A DNA stretch of 46,042 bases from Bacillota bacterium (GTDB taxonomy: Bacteria; Bacillota; Sulfobacillia; JAUYEF01): positions 1 through 46,042 of the forward strand of contig JAUYEF010000194.1 in assembly GCA_030691635.1 (NCBI GenBank). The letters are read 5' to 3'. Below are positions 33,843-44,055 of the stretch, piece after piece (positions within the stretch are counted from its first letter, which is position 1; the number at the start of each line of letters is the position of its first letter). A program made the position numbers and the translations under genes. The notes below the pieces were generated by a model, which was given only the letters and a program-made list of their open reading frames with translations, was not told where the DNA came from and did no database searches.

Positions 33843-34502
33843 TCAATCGGCGTTCAGCTCCGAATACACGCCGGTTGTGATGTAGAGCGAGCGCTCCGCG
33901 ACGTTCGTCGCCAGGTCTGCGATCCTTTCAACCGCCTGGGCAGCCATGATCAAGTAGGTCGCCCGGGCGATTGTCTTCGGATCGGCCATCATGAAGATAA
34001 GAAGCTCGCGGAAGACCTGGTTATACAAACCATCAACGATCGCGTCGCGTTCACACAGTCTCTTGGCCAGCTCATCGTCCTCTTCCACGAGCGACGTCAG
34101 CGCATCGCGGAGCATGCCGGTGGCCACCTCGGTCATCCTGGGGATGTCTATCAGGGGTTTGAGAAGGGGCTCACCGGCGTGCCTCAGCACGATGGAGGCG
34201 ATGTCATCGGCATGGTCACCGATGCGCTCGAGGTCGGTCGCTATCGAGAAGGCGGCCATGATGACTCGAAGGTCCCGCGCCACCGGTTGTTGCGTGGCTA
34301 TGAGCCTCAGGCATTTTCTCTCGATCTCGATACGCTGGTGGTCTATGATCTCGTCCATCGTTATGACGTCTTCGGCGACGTTCGGATCGAGCAACCGGAG
34401 CGACTCGATGGACAGGTTGACAGACCGGACGACATACTCGCCCATTTCGACCAGCTGTGCCTTCAGCTCGTTGATTTCCTGAGCCAGAAAGCCCCTCGGC
34501 AT
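33843..34502 (-). CDS. phoU: Phosphate transport system regulator PhoU
   Basis: A 219-aa all-helical PhoU protein made of two three-helix bundles. It shows the metal-binding family motifs in DEIIDHQRIEIERKCL with RVIMAAFSIATDLERIGDHADDIAS, and again near the C-terminus in LIMAAQAVERIADLATNVAERS. PhoU links the Pst transporter to the PhoR/PhoB (PhoP) phosphate signal and restrains uptake. ATG 34502 has GAGGGG about 11 nt upstream; an ATG six codons earlier is also possible. Last gene of the pst operon. Confidence 0.93.
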   Translation of the reverse strand: MPRGFLAQEINELKAQLVEMGEYVVRSVNLSIESLRLLDPNVAEDVITMDEIIDHQRIEIERKCLRLIATQQPVARDLRVIMAAFSIATDLERIGDHADDIASIVLRHAGEPLLKPLIDIPRMTEVATGMLRDALTSLVEEDDELAKRLCERDAIVDGLYNQVFRELLIFMMADPKTIARATYLIMAAQAVERIADLATNVAERSLYITTGVYSELNAD

Positions 34503-34579
34503 TGTGGTAAGCCCCCTCATCCCAGTGTCTTGCCTCTCACCGTATCTCGGCCAAGCCTCAACCGTATCTCAGACGGATC

Positions 34580-35329
34580 TCAACCGTACCGGCCGCTGAT
34601 GTAGTCCTCGGTCCTCTTGTCGCTCGGACTTGTGAACATCATAAGCGTGGGTCCGACTTCGATTATCTGCCCTGACAACATGAAGACAGTCGTTTCGGAA
34701 ACACGGGCGGCCTGCTGCATGTTATGAGTCACGACGATCACGCTGTACTCTTTGGAGAGTCTCCTCATCAATTCCTCTATGTGGAGAGTCGTCTCGGGGT
34801 CCAGGGCAGAGCACGGCTCGTCGAACAGGATGACTTCGGGATTCGTCGCGATCACCCTGGCGATGCACAGCTGTTGTTGTTGTCCCAAGGAAAGCTCGAG
34901 CGCAGGAGAAAGCAGCCTGTCCTTCACTCTGTGCCAGAGGTCGCTTGCCACCAGGCTTTCCTCGACGATGGCCGGGATCTGCGATGCCGGCACCGAATGC
35001 ATCCTCGGGCCCATCGCGACGTTGTCGAAGACCGAGAACGGGAATGGGTTGGGCCGCTGGAACACCATCCCGATGAGGCTCCTGAGGGCCACCAGATCGG
35101 TCGCGGGCATGTATATGTCCTCACCCCGGAACAGGACCTGCCCGGTAACCCGGGCGCCGAGGTGGTCGTTCATCCGGTTGAGCGTGCGCAGGAGCGTGGA
35201 CTTGCCGCAGCCGGATGGCCCGATGACTGAGGTGACGCGGCGGTCGGCAAACCCGACATTGACGCCCTTCAGCGCCTGGTACGTGCCGTAATACAGGTTC
35301 AGGTTGACTGTCTCAATGACTCCGGACAC
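34580..35329 (-). CDS. pstB: Phosphate ABC transporter ATPase, second PstB copy
   Basis: A 249-aa PstB with Walker A GPSGCGKST, Q-loop GMVFQRPNPFPFSVFDNVAMG, Walker B VILFDEPCSALDP and H-loop VVTHNMQQAARV, all standard for PstB. The ABC signature is unusual: LSLGQQQQL replaces LSGGQQQR. The neighbouring PstB copy has the normal signature but an altered Q-loop, so the two changes could fall in the same composite site of a heterodimer. The gene lies 15 nt after the first pstB. Confidence 0.9.
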   Translation of the reverse strand: MSGVIETVNLNLYYGTYQALKGVNVGFADRRVTSVIGPSGCGKSTLLRTLNRMNDHLGARVTGQVLFRGEDIYMPATDLVALRSLIGMVFQRPNPFPFSVFDNVAMGPRMHSVPASQIPAIVEESLVASDLWHRVKDRLLSPALELSLGQQQQLCIARVIATNPEVILFDEPCSALDPETTLHIEELMRRLSKEYSVIVVTHNMQQAARVSETTVFMLSGQIIEVGPTLMMFTSPSDKRTEDYISGRYG

Positions 35330-35344
35330 CGGTCCACCCTCCTC

Positions 35345-36103
35345 TCATCCGAAACGGCCCAGGACATAGTCCTCGGTTCGCTTGTCCTTGGGACTGGTGA
35401 AGAGCTGTGACGTCGGCCCAACCTCAACTAGCCGGCCCATATATAGGAACGCCGTCAGTTCGCCGACGCGCGCGGCCTGCAGCGGATTATGCGTGACCAG
35501 GACCACGGTGTATAACTTCGACAGCCGGCGCATCAGGTCTTCGAGCCGCGCGGTCGATACCGGGTCCAGGCCCGACGCCGGCTCGTCGAGCAGGATTATC
35601 TCCGGTTCGAGAGCGAGCACTCTGGCAAGCGACAGGCGCTGCTGCTGGCCACCGGAAAGCTTGGATGCAGGGTCATGCAGCCTGGAGCCGACTTCGTCCC
35701 ACAACAACGCATCGCGCAGGCATCGCTCAACGATCTCGGCGATCTGGGCCTCCGACCGGGTCCCCCTCACGCGCGGACCGTAGGCCACATTGTCGAATGT
35801 GGTCAGCGGCAGTGGAGTCGTGACGGCGAAAACCATGCCGACTTTGCGCCGGAGCGACGGCACATCCACAGTGGGCTCGTAGACATCCTGGCCGTCGACG
35901 GTGACTTGACCCGTCGCCCTGAACCCCTTCACGATGTCATTGAGACGGTTTATCGTCCGCATCAGCGTCGTCTTGCCGCTGCCGGTGGGCCCCATGACGG
36001 TGAAGAGGCTGTTGGCAGGGATGTCCAGGTCCACGCCCGCTAAAGCCTGGAACTCGCCGTAGTATGCGTCAAGTCCTCTTATGCTGATCTTCGCCTGGGA
36101 CAT
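35345..36103 (-). CDS. pstB: Phosphate ABC transporter ATPase, first PstB copy
   Basis: A 252-aa PstB-like ATPase with Walker A GPTGSGKTT, signature LSGGQQQRLSLAR, Walker B IILLDEPASGLDP and H-loop LVTHNPLQAARV. The Q-loop is changed: GMVFAVTTPLPLTTFDNVAYG has Ala where Gln is expected (the usual text is GMVFQxPNPFP). ATG 36103 starts the conserved region (SQAKISIRGLDAYYGEF). An ATG at 36157 would add 18 unlikely residues, and a GGAGG lies 15 nt before the chosen start. It probably pairs with the second PstB copy. Confidence 0.88.
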   Translation of the reverse strand: MSQAKISIRGLDAYYGEFQALAGVDLDIPANSLFTVMGPTGSGKTTLMRTINRLNDIVKGFRATGQVTVDGQDVYEPTVDVPSLRRKVGMVFAVTTPLPLTTFDNVAYGPRVRGTRSEAQIAEIVERCLRDALLWDEVGSRLHDPASKLSGGQQQRLSLARVLALEPEIILLDEPASGLDPVSTARLEDLMRRLSKLYTVVLVTHNPLQAARVGELTAFLYMGRLVEVGPTSQLFTSPKDKRTEDYVLGRFG

Positions 36104-36199
36104 GTCGTCTGTGTCTGACCTCCATGGCCGCTGGGCCGCTGGGCCGCCGGCAGTCATGGCCGAAGGGCCCGCGACCTGCAGGGGCCGCCTGGCCCCCGG

Positions 36200-37015
36200 T
36201 TAGAACCTTGCACGGTACCGCCGCATGAGCGTGAGAGCGATCGAATTGACCACGAGTATGAGCACGATGAGCGCTGCGGCGGTGGCATAGGCCCGGTCCA
36301 TCGAGATGCCTTCACGCGCAAGTATATAGAAGTGCACGGCCATCGTCCGGACCGGATCGAACGGGCTTGTCGGGAATCTCAGGGATGAGCCTGCGGTGAA
36401 TATCACCGCGGCGGTCTCCGCAACCGACCTGCCAAGCGCAAGCATGACTCCCGTGAGGATCCCCTGGCCCGCGGACGGGAGCACGACCTTCCTGATCGTG
36501 TGCCACTTGCCAGCTCCCAGCGCGTAGCTGACCTCCCGGTATATCCTTGGCACCGCGCGCAACGACTCTTCCGACGTCCTGATGATGGTGGGCAGCGTCA
36601 TGAACGCAACGGTAAGCCCGCCCGACACAACAGACCACCCGAAACCGAGCGTCACGACAAACAGCACAAACCCGAAAAGCCCAAATATGATGGACGGCAC
36701 GCCGGCCAGGATCTCCGTGCCAGAGCGGACGATTCGCGTCAGGCGGCCCTCGACTGTGTACTCAGAAAGGTATATTGCGGCGCCGACCCCGAGGACCGTC
36801 GCGATCGGCACAGCAACCATCGCAAGCAGGAATGTCCCCGCTATCATGGGGAGGATGCCGCCCTCCCTCCCCATTTTCTGCGGCGCCTGGGTGAGGAACT
36901 CGAGACTCAGGAAAGGCAGGCCCCGGATAAGCACGATCGAGATGATGGCAAGCAGCACACCCATCACCAGGATCCCGCTTGCCCATACCAGCAGCGTGCC
37001 GAGACGGTCTCTCAT
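36200..37015 (-). CDS. pstA: Phosphate ABC transporter permease PstA
   Basis: A 271-aa inner-membrane permease with six predicted helices. The coupling-loop region is EVSYALGAGKWHTIRKVVLPSAGQGILTG, followed by ALGRSVAETAAVIFTAG, typical of PstA. Start ATG 37015 overlaps the pstC stop as ATGA. An in-frame ATG at 37318 would add about 100 non-conserved residues inside pstC and is rejected. Together with PstC it forms the phosphate channel energised by PstB. Confidence 0.92.
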   Translation of the reverse strand: MRDRLGTLLVWASGILVMGVLLAIISIVLIRGLPFLSLEFLTQAPQKMGREGGILPMIAGTFLLAMVAVPIATVLGVGAAIYLSEYTVEGRLTRIVRSGTEILAGVPSIIFGLFGFVLFVVTLGFGWSVVSGGLTVAFMTLPTIIRTSEESLRAVPRIYREVSYALGAGKWHTIRKVVLPSAGQGILTGVMLALGRSVAETAAVIFTAGSSLRFPTSPFDPVRTMAVHFYILAREGISMDRAYATAAALIVLILVVNSIALTLMRRYRARF

Positions 37016-37911
37016 CGCGACCGCCCCCTCGAGACGGCGGAGGCCACAAGGTTCAGCGCCAGGATGAGCGCCATCAGCACAATGCCCATGGCGAACAAAG
37101 CTTGCCTGTGAAGCCCTTCCGCGTAACCCATCTCCAGCGCGATTCCGCTGGTCAGGGTCCTTACAGGGGAAAGCAGGCCTGAGGGGATCTTCAGCGAATT
37201 TCCGGCCACCATGATCACCGCCATGGTCTCGCCCAGGGCGCGTCCCATTCCAAGGATCGTCGCGGCGAGTATGCCCGAGCGCGCCGAAGGCAGGATGACC
37301 ATACTCACGGTCTGCCACCTGGTTGCACCGAGAGCCATGGCGCCTTCCTTATACGACCGCGGCAAGGACTCGATGGCGTCGAGGCTTATCGACACCACTG
37401 TCGGCAGGATCATGATGCCGAGCACGATTGACGACGCAAGCACGGAGAAGCCCGGTCCCCCGATGTGCTCGCGCACAAACGGCACCACAAAGAGCAAGCC
37501 GATGAAGCCGAAAACCACAGAAGGGATCGCGGCCAGCATCTGAACGGAAACCCGGGCGGCATCCGCGACTCGTGGCGGGGCGAACTCGGCCAGGAAGACC
37601 GCGCACAGGACCCCCACCGGAGCGCCGAGAATGAGCGCGCCGGCTGTGACCCAGAGCGACCCGAGGATCATGGGCAGGATGCCGAAAACGGATTTCGTGG
37701 GGGCCCACTTCAGGCCCGTGAAGAAGCCGGCCACTCCGGCTGCGCGGAAAGCCGGGAGGCCTTCGAAAAAGATGAAGACGATTATCAGCCCGAGTATGAA
37801 TACCGAAGAAAGGGCAGAGACGAGCAGTGCTTGTTCAACGCGCCGTTCGTGCGACAGCAGGGACCAACCCCTCTTCGCGGAGTATCTTCTGGCCTTCTTC
37901 ACTGAGCACAT
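37012..37911 (-). CDS. pstC: Phosphate ABC transporter permease PstC
   Basis: A 299-aa permease. Conserved features include the first helix (about 27-49), FFTGLKWAPTKSVFGILPMILGSL, PSVVFGFIGLLFVVPF, SYKEGAMALGATRWQTVSMVILPSARSGILA and GRALGETMAVIMVAGNS. The start is uncertain: ATG 37911 overlaps the end of pstS by 77 nt and has no good ribosome binding site, yet no nearer ATG/GTG/TTG precedes the conserved SHERRVEQALLVSAL. GTG 37902, or a CTG behind AGAGGGG just before that stretch, are alternatives. The C-terminus overlaps pstA. Confidence 0.88.
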   Translation of the reverse strand: MCSVKKARRYSAKRGWSLLSHERRVEQALLVSALSSVFILGLIIVFIFFEGLPAFRAAGVAGFFTGLKWAPTKSVFGILPMILGSLWVTAGALILGAPVGVLCAVFLAEFAPPRVADAARVSVQMLAAIPSVVFGFIGLLFVVPFVREHIGGPGFSVLASSIVLGIMILPTVVSISLDAIESLPRSYKEGAMALGATRWQTVSMVILPSARSGILAATILGMGRALGETMAVIMVAGNSLKIPSGLLSPVRTLTSGIALEMGYAEGLHRQALFAMGIVLMALILALNLVASAVSRGRSR

Positions 37912-38659
37912 AGTCGATGAATTGCTTTGCCAGCCCTTGTGGCTCGTTTTTCAGCACGAACAAAAACGGCCTGACCAACGGGTATTTCCCTGACGACGCG
38001 TTGTCGAACGTGGGTTCGACAGCATCAAGGCTCAGCGTTCTCACGCTTTCGTCAGCAAGCCCCAAAGATATGTAGCCGATTGAGTACCTGTCCTGTGCGA
38101 CAGTCACCCGCACAGAGCCGTTTGAGTCCTGCACCAGGCAGCCCGGCCAGACCTCAGCGGTCCTCATCACAAGCTCATCGAAAGCGCCCCTCGTGCCGGA
38201 GCCCTCTTCCCTGGAGATGACGGTCACCGGCTTTGGAGCCCAGCCGAGCTGGTCCCACGACGTGATGGAGCCGGTGAAAATCTTACGCAAAGTGTCGAGA
38301 TCGATGCTCCTGAGGGGGTTTTCCGGATGGACGATGACGGCGATGGCATCCCGGGCGATGAGGAACTGCTTGAGTTCCTTCTCTGCAGGCTTGAGGTCGC
38401 GTGACGACATTCCGATTTCCGCCGCGCCCGCGATTGCCGCCTGTATTCCCGCGCTGGAGCCGCCACCCTGCACGTTCACGACGAGGTCGTTGTGCTGTTT
38501 CGCGAACTCTTCAGAGAGAAGCTCGACAAATGGCTGCACCGACGTTGACCCGGCGACCGTGATGGAGTGAGCGCGCCGTTCAGCCGTGCAGCCGGGCACG
38601 AGCGCCAGGGTCAACAGTGCCACGACAAGCGCTACGATGATGGCTCCGGGCTTTAGCAT
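37835..38659 (-). CDS. pstS: Phosphate-binding lipoprotein PstS
   Basis: A 274-aa substrate-binding lipoprotein. It begins MLKPGAIIVALVVALLTLAL and has the lipobox LVPGC, so Cys around residue 24 should be lipidated and anchor it outside the membrane. Phosphate-site motifs are AGSTSVQPF, GGGSSAGIQAA, GMSSRDLK and SREEGSGTRGAFDELV. ATG 38659 has AGGAG 11 nt upstream. A longer start at 38710 has none and would lie right at the predicted transcription start. First gene of the pst operon, and 106 nt after the Fpg-like gene. Confidence 0.93.
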   Translation of the reverse strand: MLKPGAIIVALVVALLTLALVPGCTAERRAHSITVAGSTSVQPFVELLSEEFAKQHNDLVVNVQGGGSSAGIQAAIAGAAEIGMSSRDLKPAEKELKQFLIARDAIAVIVHPENPLRSIDLDTLRKIFTGSITSWDQLGWAPKPVTVISREEGSGTRGAFDELVMRTAEVWPGCLVQDSNGSVRVTVAQDRYSIGYISLGLADESVRTLSLDAVEPTFDNASSGKYPLVRPFLFVLKNEPQGLAKQFIDYVLSEEGQKILREEGLVPAVARTAR

Positions 38660-38714
38660 CCAGAGACGCTCTCCTGTCTTATAGAAGGCGGTCCAGGCCT
38701 TCTTTCCCATGGAA

Positions 38715-38743
38715 ACATTAGTTCACTACACCTATACAGTCAA
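38715..38743 (-). promoter_or_regulatory. Candidate promoter of the pst operon
   Basis: On the minus strand TTGACT (38743-38738) is followed after 17 bp by TAATGT (38720-38715), a weak -10. Transcription would start near 38708, consistent with the pstS start at 38659. No clear Pho box was recognised. Confidence 0.4.
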
Positions 38744-38765
38744 GGAGCAGAAAAAGGCACAGATG

Positions 38766-39662
38766 TCAGTTCACTTTCTGGCATGACGGGCATACAAAAC
38801 CGGACGTCGAGCCCGTCTTTATCTTCTCGATCGCAGTGCCACAGATTGGGCACGGTTTTCCGTCTCTGTACCCGATGATGCAGAGCCTGTCGCCGCTGAC
38901 CGCATATCCGCCTTTGCCATACAAGTCTGTTTCGAATCCGCCCAGCTCGATGGCCCGGTTCGTCACATAGGGTATCGCCTCGAAAAGCGCTTCAACCTCA
39001 TCCGGACGTAGTGACCTGCACTGTCGTAGAGGGTGAACTCGCGCCGTGAACAAGATGTCGTGCATGTAGGCGTTTCCCAGCCCCGATATCCTCTTCTGGT
39101 CCATGAGGAGGCTTTTTACGTTACCACGGCTTGTCCCCACGAGCTCGCGGAACCAGGAAAGACCGGCGTCCGGACCGGTCGCAAGCGGCCCTATGACACT
39201 GGTTTCACGATGGGTCGCCAGGTTCTCGGCCGCCATCACGTGTGTATGGCCGAACCACCAGAACCTGCAGGTCAGCGCTGCCCCGTCCGCAAACTCCATT
39301 CGAAGCTGGTACTTCTCAAGCGCTTTCACCCGTGGATCCGACACGGCATTTGACGGCGAATCCGACGGTGGATTCGCCGCTGCATTCGCCGTATCGTCCG
39401 GCGCCCACGCAGGCCTGAATCGCAGGTCTCCGCCCATCCCCAGGTTCAGCAGGAAAACCTCGCCCGGCTTCATCTCACACACAATCCACTTGCCGACGAG
39501 CCTGCACGCACCGAACGTCTTGCCCACAAGCCTCGAGCGGAACTCCTCCATAGGCACATTCAGGCACTTGGGCTGACGGGCCTCGACTTCCCGCACCGTC
39601 CGTCCCTTCAGCCCTTGATTCATCTGGCCCGTGAGAATCGTGAGTTCAGGTAGTTCGGCCAT
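38766..39662 (-). CDS. Fpg/Nei-like protein lacking the catalytic N-terminal proline
   Basis: A 298-aa member of the formamidopyrimidine-DNA glycosylase superfamily. It has the helix-two-turn-helix Asn context (ISGLGNAYMHDILF), the family Lys in LVGKWIVCE and a C-terminal zinc finger (CPICGTAIEKIKTG, FVCPSC). Active Fpg/Nei enzymes begin with Pro2-Glu3 after Met removal. Here the start reads MAELPELTILTGQM, so Pro2 is Ala while Glu3 is kept. Schiff-base lyase chemistry as in Fpg is therefore unlikely, though DNA binding should persist. A Pro/Ser/Asn/Ala-rich insertion of about 25 residues lies near positions 90-115. Divergent from the TIGR04076 gene. Confidence 0.8.
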   Translation of the reverse strand: MAELPELTILTGQMNQGLKGRTVREVEARQPKCLNVPMEEFRSRLVGKTFGACRLVGKWIVCEMKPGEVFLLNLGMGGDLRFRPAWAPDDTANAAANPPSDSPSNAVSDPRVKALEKYQLRMEFADGAALTCRFWWFGHTHVMAAENLATHRETSVIGPLATGPDAGLSWFRELVGTSRGNVKSLLMDQKRISGLGNAYMHDILFTARVHPLRQCRSLRPDEVEALFEAIPYVTNRAIELGGFETDLYGKGGYAVSGDRLCIIGYRDGKPCPICGTAIEKIKTGSTSGFVCPSCQKVN

Positions 39663-39784
39663 TGCCTGTCCACCCCCGAGACCCGGAATCTCTTTCCATT
39701 CTACAGGTAGGCCTGTTTATTGTCTAACCATTGCTGCCAGATGTAGGATGGTATCAGGAGGGACGTGCTTAGGGGGGTCGGTTC

Positions 39785-40123
39785 TTGACAGGTCCAAAGG
39801 TGTGGTTAGAACCGGTGGCCTATACCATCGAAACGGTGTCCCGCAAAGGAGCCTGCCGGTCAGGAATCCAAACAGGAGATGCGTGGCTCTTCGAGTGGAA
39901 CACCCCGGAGGGTTTCTGCCCGAAGGCGCTCGTCCTGGTGTTCCCGCTGATGATCGCGTGTGAATGCGGTGGAGACCTGCGCGAGCGCGGCGGCAGTTCA
40001 AGAGACACAATCGAGTTCGACTGCCCCGACGGCGAGGTCAGGTTCAGGCTGTCTGCCCGCAGGCAGGTGCCGACGATCGCGTCTACGCAAGGCGGGTACA
40101 TTGAGAAGCCCAGTGCAGGCTGA
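39785..40123 (+). CDS. TIGR04076 family protein
   Basis: A 112-aa protein with the TIGR04076 pattern: Cys-containing KGACRSGIQTGDAWLFEW, then the TPEGFCPKALVLVFPLM block, a GGD, and DTIEFDCPDGEVRFRL. The function of the family is unknown; conserved cysteines suggest metal or redox chemistry. The start is TTG with a GGGGGG run 7 nt upstream; a GTG five codons later is possible. It is a single gene converging on guaB. Confidence 0.72.
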   Translation: MTGPKVWLEPVAYTIETVSRKGACRSGIQTGDAWLFEWNTPEGFCPKALVLVFPLMIACECGGDLRERGGSSRDTIEFDCPDGEVRFRLSARRQVPTIASTQGGYIEKPSAG

Positions 40124-40136
40124 ACATGCCCTGCCG

Positions 40137-41831
<1,695 letters not shown>

Positions 41832-41890
41832 CTACCCTGCGTATCTACCCTGCGCGCCTCGTTGCACATTACTCTGCGTATCCCGCGTGC

Positions 41891-42576
41891 CTACCGGTCC
41901 CCCGAAAGGAGCGCGAGTGTCCGCTGGATTCTCTCTTCAAAACGCGAGAGCCGTGACTTGCCCAGATTGGCCTTTATGATCGTTCTGATTGGCTTTGACG
42001 GCGAGACGGCCCACCTGTCGAGCGGGTCGAACCCGTCGTCAGAGAGAGCGGCGACGTAGACACTCGGGACGTATTCCAGGCCTTGTTTCAAGACCCGGAA
42101 CCCGTCGGTCTGGCTTTCACCCGCGCTGAGCCCTTGCGCACGGCACATTACCCTGCCGACAAAGTCCAGGGCCAACGGGCCATCGCGCAAGACTCGCGAA
42201 GCCGCCAGCGCATATCTGATGCCGCCCGGCGGAGGACCGAGACGATGTGACGTCTCTCCGGTTCGCTGGCCTGGGGGTAGAGGGAACTGAGAGCCTGCAT
42301 CGCACAGAACGGCAGGTACTCTCCGGAACTACCGTAGGGGGCTTCCTCGGCAGAGATGCCGGCCCATCGCTTGAGTATTTCGCGCTCCCAGGATGCCGGT
42401 GTCCTGTCTACATAGCAGTCCGCAAGCGCTGCGGCCAACTCAAGATTGCCTCTTGGCCCGGGGAGGCCGGAGTTGGCGAGAAGGAAATCCTCCAAGGCAC
42501 GGCCGCCACCGGTACTGGTGGCACCGGCCGCGAGCATCTGTCGCAGCGCCTGTACGTATTCCCCCCTCTTCCCCAG
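41891..42576 (-). pseudogene. Frameshifted helical protein gene following cca
   Basis: Two frames on the minus strand read like one protein. The upstream part (to about 42225) contains GKRGEYVQALRQMLAAG, ALEDFLLANSGLPGPRGNLE and ASEPERRHIVSVLRR. The downstream part continues IRYALAASRVLRDGPLALDF and ends at 41891. One missing base near 42221-42230 would restore the frame. The start is also unclear: a GTG at 42583 overlaps the cca stop (GTGA) but is out of frame unless the run of six G at 42561-42566 is one too long. A CTG at 42576 behind GGAGGGG, or ATG 42537, are in frame. Family not recognised. Confidence 0.5.
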
Positions 42577-42579
42577 CCT

Positions 42580-44055
42580 TCACCCCTCCCGGTCGCTTGA
42601 GCGCGTTGTGCTTTCAGGCTGGCCCTTGATCACCTCGTGCGTTGTGCTCTCCACCTGACCCTTGATCGCCTCAAGCTCGGCCAGCAGCCTCCGGCGCTCA
42701 TTGAGCTCGGGCTGTTGGAGCACTCGCTCAAGCAGCATCTCCAGCGCCCGGCCGACTCTCGGGCCCGGCTCCCATCCTGTGGCCTGCATGATGTCATTGC
42801 CGTCGATCGCCAGGTCCGTTTCTGATGTCGGCTGGCGCCCCTCAATGACTTCCGCGACCCGGTCCCATGTCTTGTCGAGCCAAGGGTCAGGCATGCCGCC
42901 CGACGCCACGATGTCCGCCCGCCTGAGTTCGAAAAGGTCAGCGATGTTCTCCCTGCCGACCCTGCCGACCAGCCGCCGCAGCCCGGCGTCCGTCACTTGG
43001 GGGCCGTAGATGAACATGTGCTCCTTGACCAGCAGGGCGACCCTATTGATCACTTCGCGGGAGAAGCGCAGGCGGCGGAGGATCTCGGCACTGGCCGCGG
43101 CGCCGAGCTTGTTGTGCCCGTAAAAGTGCCCCTGGCCATCCTCATCCAGCGTGAACGTCCTCGGCTTGGCGATATCGTGAAGAAGCGCTGCGAGCTTCAG
43201 CTCGAGCCTTTCCGGCACCCACGAAACGGTCTCTATCACGTGCTCGTCGAGCTTCTGGCGGTGGTGCCTGGTGCGCTGGTCGAAGTTGATGGACTCCTGG
43301 AACTCGGGGATAAAGCGGACGAGAAGGCCTGTCTTCACAAGGTCCCGGAGCGCGGCGGCCGCAAACTTGGCCGTCATGACGCGCGCGAACTCGTCGCGCA
43401 CCCTCTCCCGGGACACTTTCTTCAGGAGCTTCGCCTGCAGGCCGAGAGCGTTGTACGTATCCTTTTCGATCTTCCAGCCTCGCTCAGCTCGTAGCCGCAC
43501 GGCCCTCAACAGCCTGAGCCCGTCTTCACCGAAGCGTGCCTGCGGGTCGCCGACGCACCTTACCAGGCGGCGCCGCAAGTCGCCAAGCCCGCCGAACGGG
43601 TCTATCACCACCATGTCGGGCCAACGCAGCGCAAGAGCGTTGACCGTGAAATCCCTGCGAGACAGGTCTTCTTCGATTGTCCTGACGAACTGGACGCTAT
43701 CCGGACGCCGCCCGTCGGAGTAAGTGGTCTCGCTGCGAAAGGTCGTCACTTCGACGCACCATGGCTGCGCATCGTGCGAGAGCATCCCAATGGTGCCATG
43801 CTTCTCACCCTGCTTGAGCAAACGGAAACGCTCCGCGAAGCACGCCTCCACCTGTGGGGGCGTGGCGTCGGTCGCGACATCCCAGTCGTGTGGTTTGAGA
43901 CCGTCCAGGAGATCCCGGCAGGCTCCACCGACGATGAATGCCTGGTACCCGGCCCCCAATAGCACATCAAGGACGCCCCTCACGTGTGGAGGGACGTCCT
44001 TTTTGAGGACAAGCGTGCCTGGTTCAGACGAACCGGATCGAGATTTCCATACCAT
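42580..44055 (-). CDS. cca: CCA-adding enzyme (tRNA nucleotidyltransferase) with HD domain
   Basis: A 491-aa class II nucleotidyltransferase that adds or repairs the tRNA 3' CCA end, or a related poly(A)-polymerase-like enzyme. The head domain shows IVGGACRDLLDG and PHDWDVATDATP (metal-binding DxD), then RRDFTVNALAL and GDPQARFGEDGLRLLRAVR. A C-terminal HD phosphohydrolase domain contains ALLHDIAKPRTF and HFYGHNKLGAAAS. The tail carries a tandem 13-residue duplication (IKGQVESTTHEV, IKGQPESTTRSS). ATG 44055 overlaps the preceding small gene by 32 nt and has no strong ribosome binding site. GTG 25 codons later, before RGVLDVLLGAGYQAF, is an alternative. Confidence 0.9.
   Translation of the reverse strand: MVWKSRSGSSEPGTLVLKKDVPPHVRGVLDVLLGAGYQAFIVGGACRDLLDGLKPHDWDVATDATPPQVEACFAERFRLLKQGEKHGTIGMLSHDAQPWCVEVTTFRSETTYSDGRRPDSVQFVRTIEEDLSRRDFTVNALALRWPDMVVIDPFGGLGDLRRRLVRCVGDPQARFGEDGLRLLRAVRLRAERGWKIEKDTYNALGLQAKLLKKVSRERVRDEFARVMTAKFAAAALRDLVKTGLLVRFIPEFQESINFDQRTRHHRQKLDEHVIETVSWVPERLELKLAALLHDIAKPRTFTLDEDGQGHFYGHNKLGAAASAEILRRLRFSREVINRVALLVKEHMFIYGPQVTDAGLRRLVGRVGRENIADLFELRRADIVASGGMPDPWLDKTWDRVAEVIEGRQPTSETDLAIDGNDIMQATGWEPGPRVGRALEMLLERVLQQPELNERRRLLAELEAIKGQVESTTHEVIKGQPESTTRSSDREG

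Noticed and set aside
37012-37318. PstA starting at the far upstream ATG (37318)
   Set aside because: The added 100 residues are not conserved, lie wholly inside pstC, and ATG 37015 has the normal ATGA overlap.
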